Part shown: piece by piece, positions 1-8,048 of the stretch
Numbering within the stretch: position 1 is the stretch's first letter
Layout: each line of letters opens with the position of its first letter
Origin: CALUVN01 sp944323595
GTDB taxonomy: Bacteria; Cyanobacteriota; Vampirovibrionia; Gastranaerophilales; Gastranaerophilaceae
Assembly: GCA_963931255.1 (NCBI GenBank)
Contig: OZ006972.1
Coordinates: 1,240,001 to 1,304,000, forward strand
Direction of reading: 5' to 3'
DNA: 64,000 nucleotides
Translations under genes and position numbers: made by a program
The notes under the pieces: generated by a model
Seen by the model: only the letters and a program-made list of their open reading frames with translations
Told to the model about the DNA's origin: nothing
The model's database searches: none

Positions 1-26
1 CCAGAAAATAAAAAATAATGATAGTT

Positions 27-56
27 AAAAGGCTCTGCTGTAACAGCAGAGCCTTT
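27..56. terminator. Bidirectional rho-independent terminator
   Basis: A perfect hairpin (AAAAGGCTCTGCTG, 3-nt loop TAA, CAGCAGAGCCTTTT) lies just past the stop of the minus-strand nusB gene. Its A and T flanks let it work in both directions. It closes nusB and possibly a plus-strand gene lying left of the window. Confidence 0.85.
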
Positions 57-86
57 TAATTTCCTGTGCATTATAATAATATGCGA

Positions 87-746
87 TTATTTCAGACCGT
101 TGTCAACAATGATTTTTGCAAGAATTCCGTTAATGAAAGATGCACTGTCATCGGTTGAATATTTTTTAGCAAGTTCAAGAGCTTCATCTACAACAACTTT
201 CATCGGAGCATCTTTGATGTATAAAAGTTCTACAATTGCTATTCTTAAGATGTCTTTGTCCATTTTGACAAGACGGTCAAAGTCCCAGCCTTTTGAATAT
301 TTTTTAATTAAACCGTCAACTTCTTCGTGATTTTTTTGGAAAAATTCTGCGATTGTGACTGCATAATTTTTAACTTCATTCTGAGATTCAAGTGTTGCAA
401 ATTCTGCTATTTCCAATGCCAGAAGTGCCTTTTCAGTAATTTCCAGCATATCGTCAATTTTGCCTGACAAATCTGATGTCATCGGCAGCGGAACAGGAAC
501 ATTTGCAACACCGATTGGTCTGTTGAGGTTTGTTTCGTGTTCTGCTTCATAAGTATCAATTTTATCTTTCAAATCAATCAACGAACCAAGAGTTAATTTT
601 AACTCATCGCTTGCATTGCTTGTTAAAATTCTGACTGATTTGAGAATAATATTTTCTAAATCTTCTTTGGAGTAAGTTGTAATTTTTTTATCAAACTGTG
701 AAAACAGTATAAATGCTAATTCTCTTGCTGCTCTGCGGGCTTGCAT
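87..746 (-). CDS. nusB: Transcription antitermination factor NusB (long form)
   Basis: NusB binds boxA RNA with NusE (S10) and forms part of the rRNA antitermination complex. The N-terminus has the family pattern RRAARELAFILFSQ. The C-terminal third is typical, with WDFDRLVKMDKDILRIA, a VVVDEALELAKKYS helix and a closing FINGILAKI. At 219 aa it is much longer than the roughly 140 aa of E. coli NusB. The extra part sits in the middle (about residues 60-115) and includes a Pro/Val-rich stretch. From memory, cyanobacterial NusB proteins are also about 210 aa and start in a similar way. A GAGGAAA ribosome site precedes the ATG. The gene stands 57 nt downstream of the TPR gene on the same strand. 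Confidence 0.93.
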   Translation of the reverse strand: MQARRAARELAFILFSQFDKKITTYSKEDLENIILKSVRILTSNASDELKLTLGSLIDLKDKIDTYEAEHETNLNRPIGVANVPVPLPMTSDLSGKIDDMLEITEKALLALEIAEFATLESQNEVKNYAVTIAEFFQKNHEEVDGLIKKYSKGWDFDRLVKMDKDILRIAIVELLYIKDAPMKVVVDEALELAKKYSTDDSASFINGILAKIIVDNGLK

Positions 747-803
747 GGTTTTCCTCTTTTTCTTTTAAGTTTTATACAAGTTTAATTTATCATGAAAAAT
801 TTT

Positions 804-2570
804 CTAAGACAACGCCCGAATCATTTCGTGTGCTTCTTCACATTCAGGGAAAATTTCAACGGCTTTTTCAAGGTGCTGGAGAGCCATTTCAATATCACCG
901 AGTTTTTCGTAGCATTTAGCGCAGCTTATAAGGACATTCACATTCATCGGACTTTTATCCAGAATTGTTCTGAATATAGTAACAGCTTGTTTGTAGTCTT
1001 CAAGTTCGTAGTAGCATAGTGCAAGAAGATTTCTTGTGTCGCTGTCCTGTTCCATTTCAAAAGATTTTACAAGGTAGATTTTGGCATCTTCGTATTCTCC
1101 GCGTAAAAATCTTATGCGTCCTGCTATGTACAACAGAAATGGGTCCTGCGGCAGGTGTGCCATAGCTGTATTAATTTCTTCCAGTGCAGTATCAAAATCT
1201 TTGAACTGGATTTTATTCAGGGCTGAAAATGCCATTGCCTTATAATTTTCGGGGTCTTTGGCTAGCACTTTCTGATAATATTCATCAGATTCTTTAAAAC
1301 TGCTTGTGGCATGCAGGTAGTTTGCATATTCAAACATAATATCCGGATTATCAGGTTCGCATTTCAGAGCAGTTTCAAATTCGTCTTTTGCATAATCAAA
1401 TAGTCTTCTGCCAAGGTAAATTACTCCTAAATCTTTGTGTGCAGGAGCAAATTCAGGATTTAACGCAACAACTTTTTTCAGAATTTTTTCAGCTCTGTCA
1501 ATATCGTTAGTCATAACGCAGATATGTGCATAATCATAGTAAATTTCCTGAGAAACACTACCCTGTCTTACAAGTTTTTCATAAATCTCTTTTGCATGGA
1601 GAGGTTGATTTACTTTCAAATAGAGTCCTGCAAGTTTTAATGACATATTTACGGATTTCGGGTTTAGTGTGACAAGCCTTGTTAGGATGCCGATTGCGTA
1701 ATGAAATTCACCTGTCTGCTCATAAGCGCAGGCAAGATTATATTGAAAATTAGGTTTTTCCGGATGTCGGGTTGCAAGTTTTTTATAATGTTTAATTGCT
1801 TCTTCGTACATTCCGCCTTTAAATTCCGAAAGAGCCATTGCTATTATATAGCTTTCCTGTTGTTCTATGTCGTAAGCTTTTTGGAAATATTCAATTGCTT
1901 CTTTGTGTTTTTCCTGAATTTGAAGAATTGAGCCTATGTTGTAGTATGTGATTGAATTATCCGGTTCAAGTTCGCTTGCTTTGAGAAAATTTTCGTATGC
2001 TTTTTCAAGATTACCCATTGTAACATAAGATGTACCGAGGTTGTTATAGAGCTGTGAGTGCTCCGGATTTAATGCAAGGGCTTTTTCCAGAAATTCAATA
2101 CTTTCTTCATATCTTTTTAGCGACATACAGGCTGTCCCGACTATATAATACAGAGTGTAATCATCCTGTACAAATTCCAGTGCTTTTTTGCCAAGCTCAA
2201 TTGCTTTTTCTGCTTCGCCGGATTTAACATAAACTACGCATAGGTTTTTGTATGCGTCAATGTAGTTTTCTCTTAGACGGATAACCTCCTGATAAGCAGA
2301 TTTTGCATGCAAAAAATCATCCATGTTGTCATAGCAGTTTGCAAGATAAAACCAGCTTGACGCATCTTCCGGTTTGTATTTTACTACTGTTTCAAAATCT
2401 TTTCTGCCTTCATCGTACTTTTCAAGATTAACATTGCATAATCCTGAAAGTTTCAGGGCTTCTATATTTTTTTCGTCGTCGTGTAATAATTCTTTGAGTG
2501 AATTTTGTGCTTCTTCAAATTTCTTGTCTGATATAAGCTCGTTAATTTGTTCTAAAGTCATCTTTTCCAT
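804..2570 (-). CDS. Tetratricopeptide-repeat protein
   Basis: The 588-aa protein is made almost entirely of TPR units of 34 residues from about residue 10 to the C-terminus, around sixteen in all. Typical signatures are YYNIGSILQIQEKHKEAIEY and the recurring A..Y......P pattern. No signal peptide, membrane segment or catalytic domain is visible, so it is probably a cytoplasmic scaffold that binds partner proteins; the partners cannot be told from sequence. The start follows a good promoter with no ribosome binding site: the TATAAT box ends 6 nt before the ATG, so the mRNA should be leaderless. It is read divergently from the hypothetical gene at 2697. Confidence 0.9.
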   Translation of the reverse strand: MEKMTLEQINELISDKKFEEAQNSLKELLHDDEKNIEALKLSGLCNVNLEKYDEGRKDFETVVKYKPEDASSWFYLANCYDNMDDFLHAKSAYQEVIRLRENYIDAYKNLCVVYVKSGEAEKAIELGKKALEFVQDDYTLYYIVGTACMSLKRYEESIEFLEKALALNPEHSQLYNNLGTSYVTMGNLEKAYENFLKASELEPDNSITYYNIGSILQIQEKHKEAIEYFQKAYDIEQQESYIIAMALSEFKGGMYEEAIKHYKKLATRHPEKPNFQYNLACAYEQTGEFHYAIGILTRLVTLNPKSVNMSLKLAGLYLKVNQPLHAKEIYEKLVRQGSVSQEIYYDYAHICVMTNDIDRAEKILKKVVALNPEFAPAHKDLGVIYLGRRLFDYAKDEFETALKCEPDNPDIMFEYANYLHATSSFKESDEYYQKVLAKDPENYKAMAFSALNKIQFKDFDTALEEINTAMAHLPQDPFLLYIAGRIRFLRGEYEDAKIYLVKSFEMEQDSDTRNLLALCYYELEDYKQAVTIFRTILDKSPMNVNVLISCAKCYEKLGDIEMALQHLEKAVEIFPECEEAHEMIRALS

Positions 2571-2576
2571 ACCCCG

Positions 2577-2605
2577 ATTATACCTTAAAAAAATATTTTG
2601 TACAA
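2577..2605 (-). promoter_or_regulatory. Sigma-70 promoter of the TPR gene, leaderless
   Basis: Read on the minus strand: TTGTAC, a 17-nt spacer, then TATAAT (2582-2577). Only 6 nt separate the -10 box from the ATG at 2570, so transcription should start at or next to the start codon. Confidence 0.72.
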
Positions 2606-2611
2606 AGCGGC

Positions 2612-2641
2612 TGGACAGATTTTGCGTTTATATGGTATAAT
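2612..2641 (+). promoter_or_regulatory. Promoter of the gene at 2697
   Basis: TGGACA, an 18-nt spacer, then TATAAT preceded by TGG (extended -10). It lies back to back with the divergent TPR promoter, the two -35 boxes being only 6 nt apart. The leader then carries an AAAGGA ribosome site before the ATG. Confidence 0.65.
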
Positions 2642-2696
2642 AGAGTGTCACACACACAAGAATTTCCCCTTGTTCCTCTAATGAAAGGAACAAAAA

Positions 2697-3359
2697 ATGG
2701 GCAAAAAAAGTAAATACCCCGCATTTTCTAACGGTGCAGTTTCCGTAAACGGTCAGACTATAGCAACTACCAGTAAAAACGGCAATACTGTCACCACAAA
2801 TTATAATATGTCTGATTCTGAAAAAAATCTTTATGATTATGTACAAAATTCTTTTACAGATTCTCTGAAAAACGTTAATGTATTTGATGATGACACAAAA
2901 AAGAATTTACAGGCACAGGTTGACGCTTATACAAATAAAGGTTTGGATTTAATCAACGATACCTATACACCTATGATTAATGACCTTAAAAATGACATAG
3001 CGTCAAGATTCGGGAACTTTGACAATTCCGTATTTATGGATAACTTAAATTCAATCGAAAGCAACAGAGCTGATGCTATGAATTCTCTTGCACAGGACGT
3101 GTTGACACAACAGTCAAATTTGATTAATGATGAACTTTCGCGGCGTTATAATTATTTGAATTTATTGAGCGGAACTCAAAACCAGATGATAAATAATATT
3201 ATGAGTTATCTCGGTGCTGCTATGCAAAACAGTTCTGCCGGCAACTCTTACAATCAGGCTAGCTATAACGCAACAAACGGCGGCGGTGGCGGGTCATCGA
3301 TTGATTACGCAAATCTTCTTTCTACAATAGGGCAGGCTTTTTTAAAGTCACGATTTTAA
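2697..3359 (+). CDS. Hypothetical protein, helical with Gly-rich linker
   Basis: I do not recognise the family. The 220-aa protein has a Lys/Thr/Asn-rich polar N-terminus and a central helical part (about residues 45-175). A string of Gly/Ser (GGGGGSS, about 195-201) leads to a short hydrophobic C-terminal helix ending LLSTIGQAFLKSRF. There is no signal peptide and no cysteine. The central region (FDNSVFMDNLNSIE, then RRYNYLNLLSGTQNQ) resembles helical structural proteins seen in phages of gut bacteria, but no phage neighbours are present, so a domesticated or lineage-specific protein is as likely. An AAAGGA site supports the start, and a clear terminator follows. Confidence 0.7.
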   Translation: MGKKSKYPAFSNGAVSVNGQTIATTSKNGNTVTTNYNMSDSEKNLYDYVQNSFTDSLKNVNVFDDDTKKNLQAQVDAYTNKGLDLINDTYTPMINDLKNDIASRFGNFDNSVFMDNLNSIESNRADAMNSLAQDVLTQQSNLINDELSRRYNYLNLLSGTQNQMINNIMSYLGAAMQNSSAGNSYNQASYNATNGGGGGSSIDYANLLSTIGQAFLKSRF

Positions 3360-3365
3360 ATAGCG

Positions 3366-3391
3366 GCGGGGAAGAAATTCCCCGCTTTTCT
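3366..3391 (+). terminator. Rho-independent terminator
   Basis: An 8-bp GC-rich stem (GCGGGGAA / TTCCCCGC) is closed by a GAAA tetraloop and followed by a T-rich run. It ends the gene at 2697 and isolates it from mnmE, whose -10 box begins only 12 nt further on. Confidence 0.85.
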
Positions 3392-3402
3392 TCTCTTTGT
3401 AT

Positions 3403-3408
3403 TATAAT
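3403..3408 (+). promoter_or_regulatory. -10 box of mnmE, leaderless
   Basis: TATAAT lies 6 nt before the ATG at 3415 with no ribosome binding site between. No good -35 box is seen because the upstream terminator occupies that position. Confidence 0.5.
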
Positions 3409-3414
3409 AATCGT

Positions 3415-4749
3415 ATGAATATCACGCAAGAATTTGATACAATTACGGCAATAGCAACACCGATAGGAACGGGCGGAGTCGGCGTTATTAGAATTTCCGG
3501 CGATAACAGTTTTGATATTATAAACAAGATTTTTTCCAAAAAAAATCCGGAAGCCGGAAAAATTGCCCATGGCTGGATTGTAGACGGCGATGTAAAAATT
3601 GATGAAGTTGTTGTACTTCCTTTTAAAAAACCTAACAGCTATACAGGTGAAGATGTAATTGAGATTCAATGCCATGGCGGGATTAATGTTGTAAGAAACA
3701 TTCTTGACCTCGTTTTGCAGTACGGGGCGCGTATGGCGGAACGCGGTGAATTTACCAAACGGGCTTTTTTGAACGGCAAAATGGATTTGTCACAGGCCGA
3801 GGCGGTGGCTGATTTAATCCACTCCAAAACAAAACAGTTTGCCAGACAGTCAGCCAAAAATCTTGCAGGAGTGCTTGCAGGTAAAATTGCCGAAATCAGA
3901 AAAGATATTTTTGAGGTACTTTCAAGAATCGTCGCGGGAATAGATTTTCCTGAAGATGTTCGTGAACCTGAATATTCATATCTTATTGATGAATTTAAAA
4001 AAGCTATTGAAAAGATAGATAAAATTTTATCCTGCGCGCAGGCTTCGGATATTATGCGTCAGGGTGTTAAAATTGCCATTGCCGGCAAACCAAATGTCGG
4101 TAAGTCTTCTCTCTTTAATACATTGTTGAATGTTGAACGTGCAATTGTAACTGATATTGCAGGTACTACCCGTGATGTTTTGAAAGAAAATCTTGATTGG
4201 GATGTTGCAATTACTCTGATTGATACTGCAGGCATCCGTGACAATGATGAAGTTGAAAAAGTAGAAAAAATCGGGATTGAATATTCAAAACAATCTGTTG
4301 ATGAAGCTGATCTGGTTCTGTTTTTATATAATGCACAGACCGGCATGAATGACGATGATATAAGTATTTTAGAGCTTTTAAAAGATAAAAGGCATATCAT
4401 AATTGCCAATAAATGTGATCTTATAACAGAACGAAAACCTGATATTTTTTATCTTTCCACAGTTACCGGTGAGGGGTTGGAAGAACTCAAAAACAGAATT
4501 AAACAAATAGTGTGTGATTTTTCGCTTGATGATACGGAATTTATTACAAACAAAAGACAACAGGATTGTCTGGCAAAAACAAAAGAAAGCCTTACAACAG
4601 CGCTCGGAGCGGCAGAATACGGCGAACTTCAGGATTTAATATCAATTGATGTGAAACAGGCGCTTTTGTATCTGGATGAACTCACAGGCGAAGTTATAAC
4701 GGATGATATTCTCAATAATATCTTTGACCACTTCTGTATAGGTAAATAA
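3415..4749 (+). CDS. mnmE: tRNA modification GTPase MnmE
   Basis: MnmE acts with MnmG to install the cmnm5 group on U34 of certain tRNAs. The order is the usual one: an N-terminal tetrahydrofolate-binding domain (to about 115), a helical domain, and an inserted G domain. That G domain has GKPNVGKSS at 224-232, the G2 loop TDIAGTTRD, DTAGI at 270-274 and NKCD. The protein ends with the family's invariant CIGK, whose Cys is required for modification. The length of 444 aa is normal. An in-frame TTG lies at 3397, but the ATG at 3415 starts where family members start and follows a -10 box at leaderless spacing. MnmG is not in the window. Confidence 0.96.
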   Translation: MNITQEFDTITAIATPIGTGGVGVIRISGDNSFDIINKIFSKKNPEAGKIAHGWIVDGDVKIDEVVVLPFKKPNSYTGEDVIEIQCHGGINVVRNILDLVLQYGARMAERGEFTKRAFLNGKMDLSQAEAVADLIHSKTKQFARQSAKNLAGVLAGKIAEIRKDIFEVLSRIVAGIDFPEDVREPEYSYLIDEFKKAIEKIDKILSCAQASDIMRQGVKIAIAGKPNVGKSSLFNTLLNVERAIVTDIAGTTRDVLKENLDWDVAITLIDTAGIRDNDEVEKVEKIGIEYSKQSVDEADLVLFLYNAQTGMNDDDISILELLKDKRHIIIANKCDLITERKPDIFYLSTVTGEGLEELKNRIKQIVCDFSLDDTEFITNKRQQDCLAKTKESLTTALGAAEYGELQDLISIDVKQALLYLDELTGEVITDDILNNIFDHFCIGK

Positions 4750-5412
4750 TTATCTGCTGCGCTTTGCTATGGCATCAAGCGATTCACGTGCTAACTTATA
4801 CCATTCGTCTTTCGGATTTAAATAAGGCTGAAGCAGTTCTATATCTTTACCTGTGCCCTTTTCTTTCAGTATGCTGAATATTTGTGCGCGCAGGTTGGTG
4901 CTGTCGTGACCGTGAAACTGCAAATTTCTGTCTTCAAGGTACGGTTTTAGAATTGCGGTCATTTTGTCGTGTTCAATGTTTGTAAATACATTATATGCGT
5001 GGTATTGAAACTGTCTTACATCCGAATTTAAAAAATCCAGCAGCATATCGCCTGTACGTTTACCGTCCAGTTTTTCCCTCGATAGGGTTTGAGAGATTTT
5101 AATGCTTTTTGAGATTTCCTCTTTTGATTTAAGCCAGAAGATACCGTTTGATGCATCTTTCAATGCTTTGTGTGCGCTTGTTTGCGGCTCCGGAGTTTTC
5201 TCTTTTTGTGTCAGTGCAAGAGTTAAGACGCCAATCGCCAGTACTGCTGCCGGTATAATTATGGCAGTAAAGATTTTTTCAGGTTTCGTATTTGACTTTT
5301 GTTTTTCAAAACGGTCTGACTGCTGTTTATTATTTATATGATTGGGGTGTCGTTGGAAAGAAAGCGGAACTGCAGCCGCTATCGTAAGATTTTTTATTGA
5401 ATTTATACGCAT
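4750..5412 (-). CDS. Membrane-anchored protein with HEAT-like repeats
   Basis: The family is not recognised. Using the ATG at 5412 the protein has 220 aa. It has a polar N-terminus (about 46 residues), one strong membrane helix (about 47-68, IFTAIIIPAAVLAIGVLTLA) and a helical soluble part. The last 100 residues hold paired helices with Leu/Ala spacing such as YLEDRNLQF and YLNPKDEWYKLARESLDAI, which look like degenerate HEAT or PBS-lyase repeats. An in-frame upstream start at 5466 exists but would add only an unlikely hydrophobic extension. The stop abuts the mnmE stop, so the two genes are convergent without spacing. Confidence 0.72.
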   Translation of the reverse strand: MRINSIKNLTIAAAVPLSFQRHPNHINNKQQSDRFEKQKSNTKPEKIFTAIIIPAAVLAIGVLTLALTQKEKTPEPQTSAHKALKDASNGIFWLKSKEEISKSIKISQTLSREKLDGKRTGDMLLDFLNSDVRQFQYHAYNVFTNIEHDKMTAILKPYLEDRNLQFHGHDSTNLRAQIFSILKEKGTGKDIELLQPYLNPKDEWYKLARESLDAIAKRSR

Positions 5413-5477
5413 TTTATCTAAATTACTATATATAATAACGGGGTTGACAATAAAATAATAAAACAAAAATAAAAATA

Positions 5478-5801
5478 TTAATATCTGAAAAATCTGTCAA
5501 AATCTACATCGTCAAAACTGCACAAAAGCCTGAAAAGTTCATCATGTTCATCCATTCTCTGAAAATTATACTCATCAAATTTCCAGTATTTGGGTTTTAT
5601 TCCTTTGACTCTTACGATTCCGGCATCTTTCAGGATGTTAAGTTTCTTTTTTACGATATCAAGTGGCAAATCTACAAGTTTGGCGAGTTCAACTGATGTT
5701 ATTCCCTCTTCATTATCATATTTTTCGGGTGTGAGAAACATCAATTCAAGCCCTACTTTCTTAAGCTCTTTGTCTTCTGTCTCTAATTCGTACTCGTACA
5801 T
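5478..5801 (-). CDS. Small winged-helix DNA-binding protein
   Basis: The 107-aa protein carries one predicted winged helix-turn-helix at about residues 33-80 (ITSVELAKLVDLP, then KKKLNILKDAGIVRVKG), close to ArsR/MarR-type domains. Acidic flanks follow, and the C-terminus is aromatic (FDDVDFDRFFRY). No ligand-binding domain is attached, so it may respond through protein contact or act constitutively. The target is unknown. A TG-A-TAAAAT extended -10 box ends 6 nt before the ATG and no ribosome site is present, so the mRNA is probably leaderless. Confidence 0.75.
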   Translation of the reverse strand: MYEYELETEDKELKKVGLELMFLTPEKYDNEEGITSVELAKLVDLPLDIVKKKLNILKDAGIVRVKGIKPKYWKFDEYNFQRMDEHDELFRLLCSFDDVDFDRFFRY

Positions 5802-5807
5802 AATTTA

Positions 5808-5816
5808 ATTTTATCA
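5808..5816 (-). promoter_or_regulatory. Extended -10 box of the winged-helix gene
   Basis: On the minus strand TG-A-TAAAAT is followed by 6 nt and then ATG. No convincing -35 hexamer is found at 16-18 nt, which agrees with an extended -10 promoter. Confidence 0.5.
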
Positions 5817-5956
5817 GGTCAATAGAAATTTTTATCATATTTTTGTATTAATTGTATGTATAATACTAGATTTTTTTATAATAAAAATCAAATAAACAGT
5901 GCGGAATGTTATTTGAATACGATAGCGAACCGGTGCGTGAGAGTGTTACTTAAAAT

Positions 5957-6802
5957 CTAATGATGAAGTTCTGCCGCATTGTACGAACTTCTGACAAGCG
6001 GACCTATCTGATAATGCTTAATCCCGCATTTTTCAGCAAGCTTTTTTAACTCTTCAAATTCTTCGGGAGTATAATATTTAGCAACGGGGAGGTGCTCTTT
6101 TGACGGCTGGATGTACTGACCTATTGTTACAATATCGCACCCTGCTGAATTCAAAGCAAGAAGAGTTTGTTCTATTTCTTCAATAGTTTCTCCGAGACCA
6201 ACCATCAGACCTGATTTGGTTATAATGTCACTGTTATCTTTTACGTATTTCAAAACCTCAAGCGAACGGGAATATATTGCCTGCGGACGTGCGGTTTTAA
6301 ATAGGCGTTCAACTGTTTCTATATTGTGGTTAAATACTTCGGGATGCGCTTTAATTATTACGTCAAGAGCATTCCTGTCGCCTTTAAAATCCGGTGTAAG
6401 AATTTCTATTTTAACCTCAGGCGTGAGGGTTCTTATTTCTTTTATACAGTTTGCGAAATGTTCAGCTCCGCCGTCTGGCAAATCATCGCGTGTTACTGAT
6501 GTTATTACAGCGTATTTTAACCCGAGAGCCTGAATGGCTTCTGCTGCATGTTTGGGTTCACCCTTGTCTAAGGGTTCCGGTTTTGCACATCCTATGTTGC
6601 AGTAACGGCAGTTGCGAGTGCAGACATTCCCCATAATCAAAAAAGTTGCGGTGTTTTTTGTGTAGCATTCATTTTTATTCGGGCAGCGCGCGTTTTCGCA
6701 AACAGTATTCAGGCATTTTGTTTTGAGAATTTTCCGGACGGTTCTTGTTTTGTCGGTGTCAATAATAGGACGTTTAAGATATTCGGGCAGTCTTTCTCTC
6801 AT
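5957..6802 (-). CDS. lipA: Lipoyl synthase
   Basis: LipA inserts two sulfur atoms into protein-bound octanoyl groups by radical SAM chemistry. Both cluster motifs are visible. The auxiliary cluster motif is C35-x4-C40-x5-C46 and the radical SAM motif is C61-x3-C65-x2-C68. The C-terminal RSSY, which supplies the Ser ligand of the auxiliary cluster, is also there. Length (281 aa) is normal. The ATG directly follows the lpd stop codon, so the two genes are translated as a unit. LipA and Lpd together imply a lipoylated complex (glycine cleavage or a 2-oxoacid dehydrogenase) encoded elsewhere. No lipB or lplA is present here. Confidence 0.96.
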   Translation of the reverse strand: MRERLPEYLKRPIIDTDKTRTVRKILKTKCLNTVCENARCPNKNECYTKNTATFLIMGNVCTRNCRYCNIGCAKPEPLDKGEPKHAAEAIQALGLKYAVITSVTRDDLPDGGAEHFANCIKEIRTLTPEVKIEILTPDFKGDRNALDVIIKAHPEVFNHNIETVERLFKTARPQAIYSRSLEVLKYVKDNSDIITKSGLMVGLGETIEEIEQTLLALNSAGCDIVTIGQYIQPSKEHLPVAKYYTPEEFEELKKLAEKCGIKHYQIGPLVRSSYNAAELHH

Positions 6803-8041
6803 TTATGAAAACCTCCACAAGCTCTCAAAAATTCCCTCTGAATAGGTCGGGTGGGCAAAACAGATTTCTTTCAGCTTATCAATGGTAATATTATTCTGCA
6901 TAGCTATTAAAATCTGATGAATTAAGGCTGATGCTTCTTTAGAAACTATGTGGGCTCCGATTATTTTGTCATCCTGTGAAAGGATTTTAATAAAACCGTC
7001 TGTACAGTTATCGCAGTGTGCTTTACCGAGTGCGGAGATAAGCAGATTTGATTTTCTGTATGAGCCTTCCTGCAAATCCTGTTCACGTTTTCCTATCCAC
7101 GCTATTTCAGGGCAGCCGTATACTACCGACGGCACAAGATTTTCATCAAATTTAATTCCGTCAATCGCTGCTATTGCCTGTTTTATTCCGAAATGGGCAA
7201 GCTGAATAGAGCCGCATACATCTCCGATATATGTCACCCCGCTGATTTTTTCTGTTGAAACAGGTTTTCTTCCGACCGCAAGAAGAATTTTTTCGGGATT
7301 AAGCTGTTCTCCGTTTGTGAGCAGAACATTTTTCCCGTCAATTCTCTCAACAGTTGTTCCGGTATAAAATTTAATCTTTTTAGTTTTGAACATCCGTTCA
7401 AGCCGTTTTGAAACTTCAGTGTCGGCAAGCGGTAAAAGGTGTCCGGCAAATTCAATAACAGTAACTTCTACACCGAAGTTTGAAAAAATTCTTGCCCATT
7501 CTGTTCCGATAGCGCCGGAGCCAATAATAAGTATACTTTTGGGCAGTTCTTCTAAATTCAATATGTCATCCGAGTTAAGGATGAATTTGTGGTCAAACTG
7601 TAATCCTTTAAGTTCTTTTGGTTCTGCTCCTGTTGCAGCGATGATTTTCCCGCACCTGAAAGTTTCTCCGTTTGCTGTTATTGTGTTTGAATCAACTATT
7701 TCAGCTTCGGAATGTATCACCTGAATTTTGCTGTTTTTAAGGGCTAGTTCAAGATTTTTTCTTAATTTTTCAACAACCTGATTTTTATGTTCTAAAATTT
7801 TTTTATAATCAACGCCTGTGTTTTCAACTGACAGACCTAAATCTGCACAATTTTGCATTTCCTGATAGAGTTCAGATACATGGAGAATTGTTTTAGTCGG
7901 GATGCATCCTTTATTAAGGCAGACACCGCCTGTGCAGTCTTTTTCAAAAATTACAACGCTCAGCCCCTTTGATTTTGCGTGAAATGCTGCAGTATACCCT
8001 GCCGGACCTGCTCCGATTATCCCTATATCAAAATTTTCCAT
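6803..8041 (-). CDS. lpdA: Dihydrolipoamide dehydrogenase
   Basis: This FAD enzyme (E3 or L-protein) reoxidises dihydrolipoyl groups using NAD. The FAD site GAGPAG is at residues 10-15. The redox disulfide CLNKGC is at 41-46. A central NAD-binding fold has GSGAIGTEWA, and the C-terminal interface ends with the His-Pro active-site motif AHPTYSE. At 412 aa it is shorter than the usual 450-480 because loops in the FAD domain and the central region are compact. All catalytic residues are kept. It lies 7 nt after alr and is followed without gap by lipA. Confidence 0.94.
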   Translation of the reverse strand: MENFDIGIIGAGPAGYTAAFHAKSKGLSVVIFEKDCTGGVCLNKGCIPTKTILHVSELYQEMQNCADLGLSVENTGVDYKKILEHKNQVVEKLRKNLELALKNSKIQVIHSEAEIVDSNTITANGETFRCGKIIAATGAEPKELKGLQFDHKFILNSDDILNLEELPKSILIIGSGAIGTEWARIFSNFGVEVTVIEFAGHLLPLADTEVSKRLERMFKTKKIKFYTGTTVERIDGKNVLLTNGEQLNPEKILLAVGRKPVSTEKISGVTYIGDVCGSIQLAHFGIKQAIAAIDGIKFDENLVPSVVYGCPEIAWIGKREQDLQEGSYRKSNLLISALGKAHCDNCTDGFIKILSQDDKIIGAHIVSKEASALIHQILIAMQNNITIDKLKEICFAHPTYSEGIFESLWRFS

Positions 8042-8048
8042 ATTTCAC

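Noticed and set aside
3397..3414. Upstream TTG start for mnmE
   Set aside because: It would place the -10 box and promoter inside the coding region, and homologs begin near the ATG at 3415.
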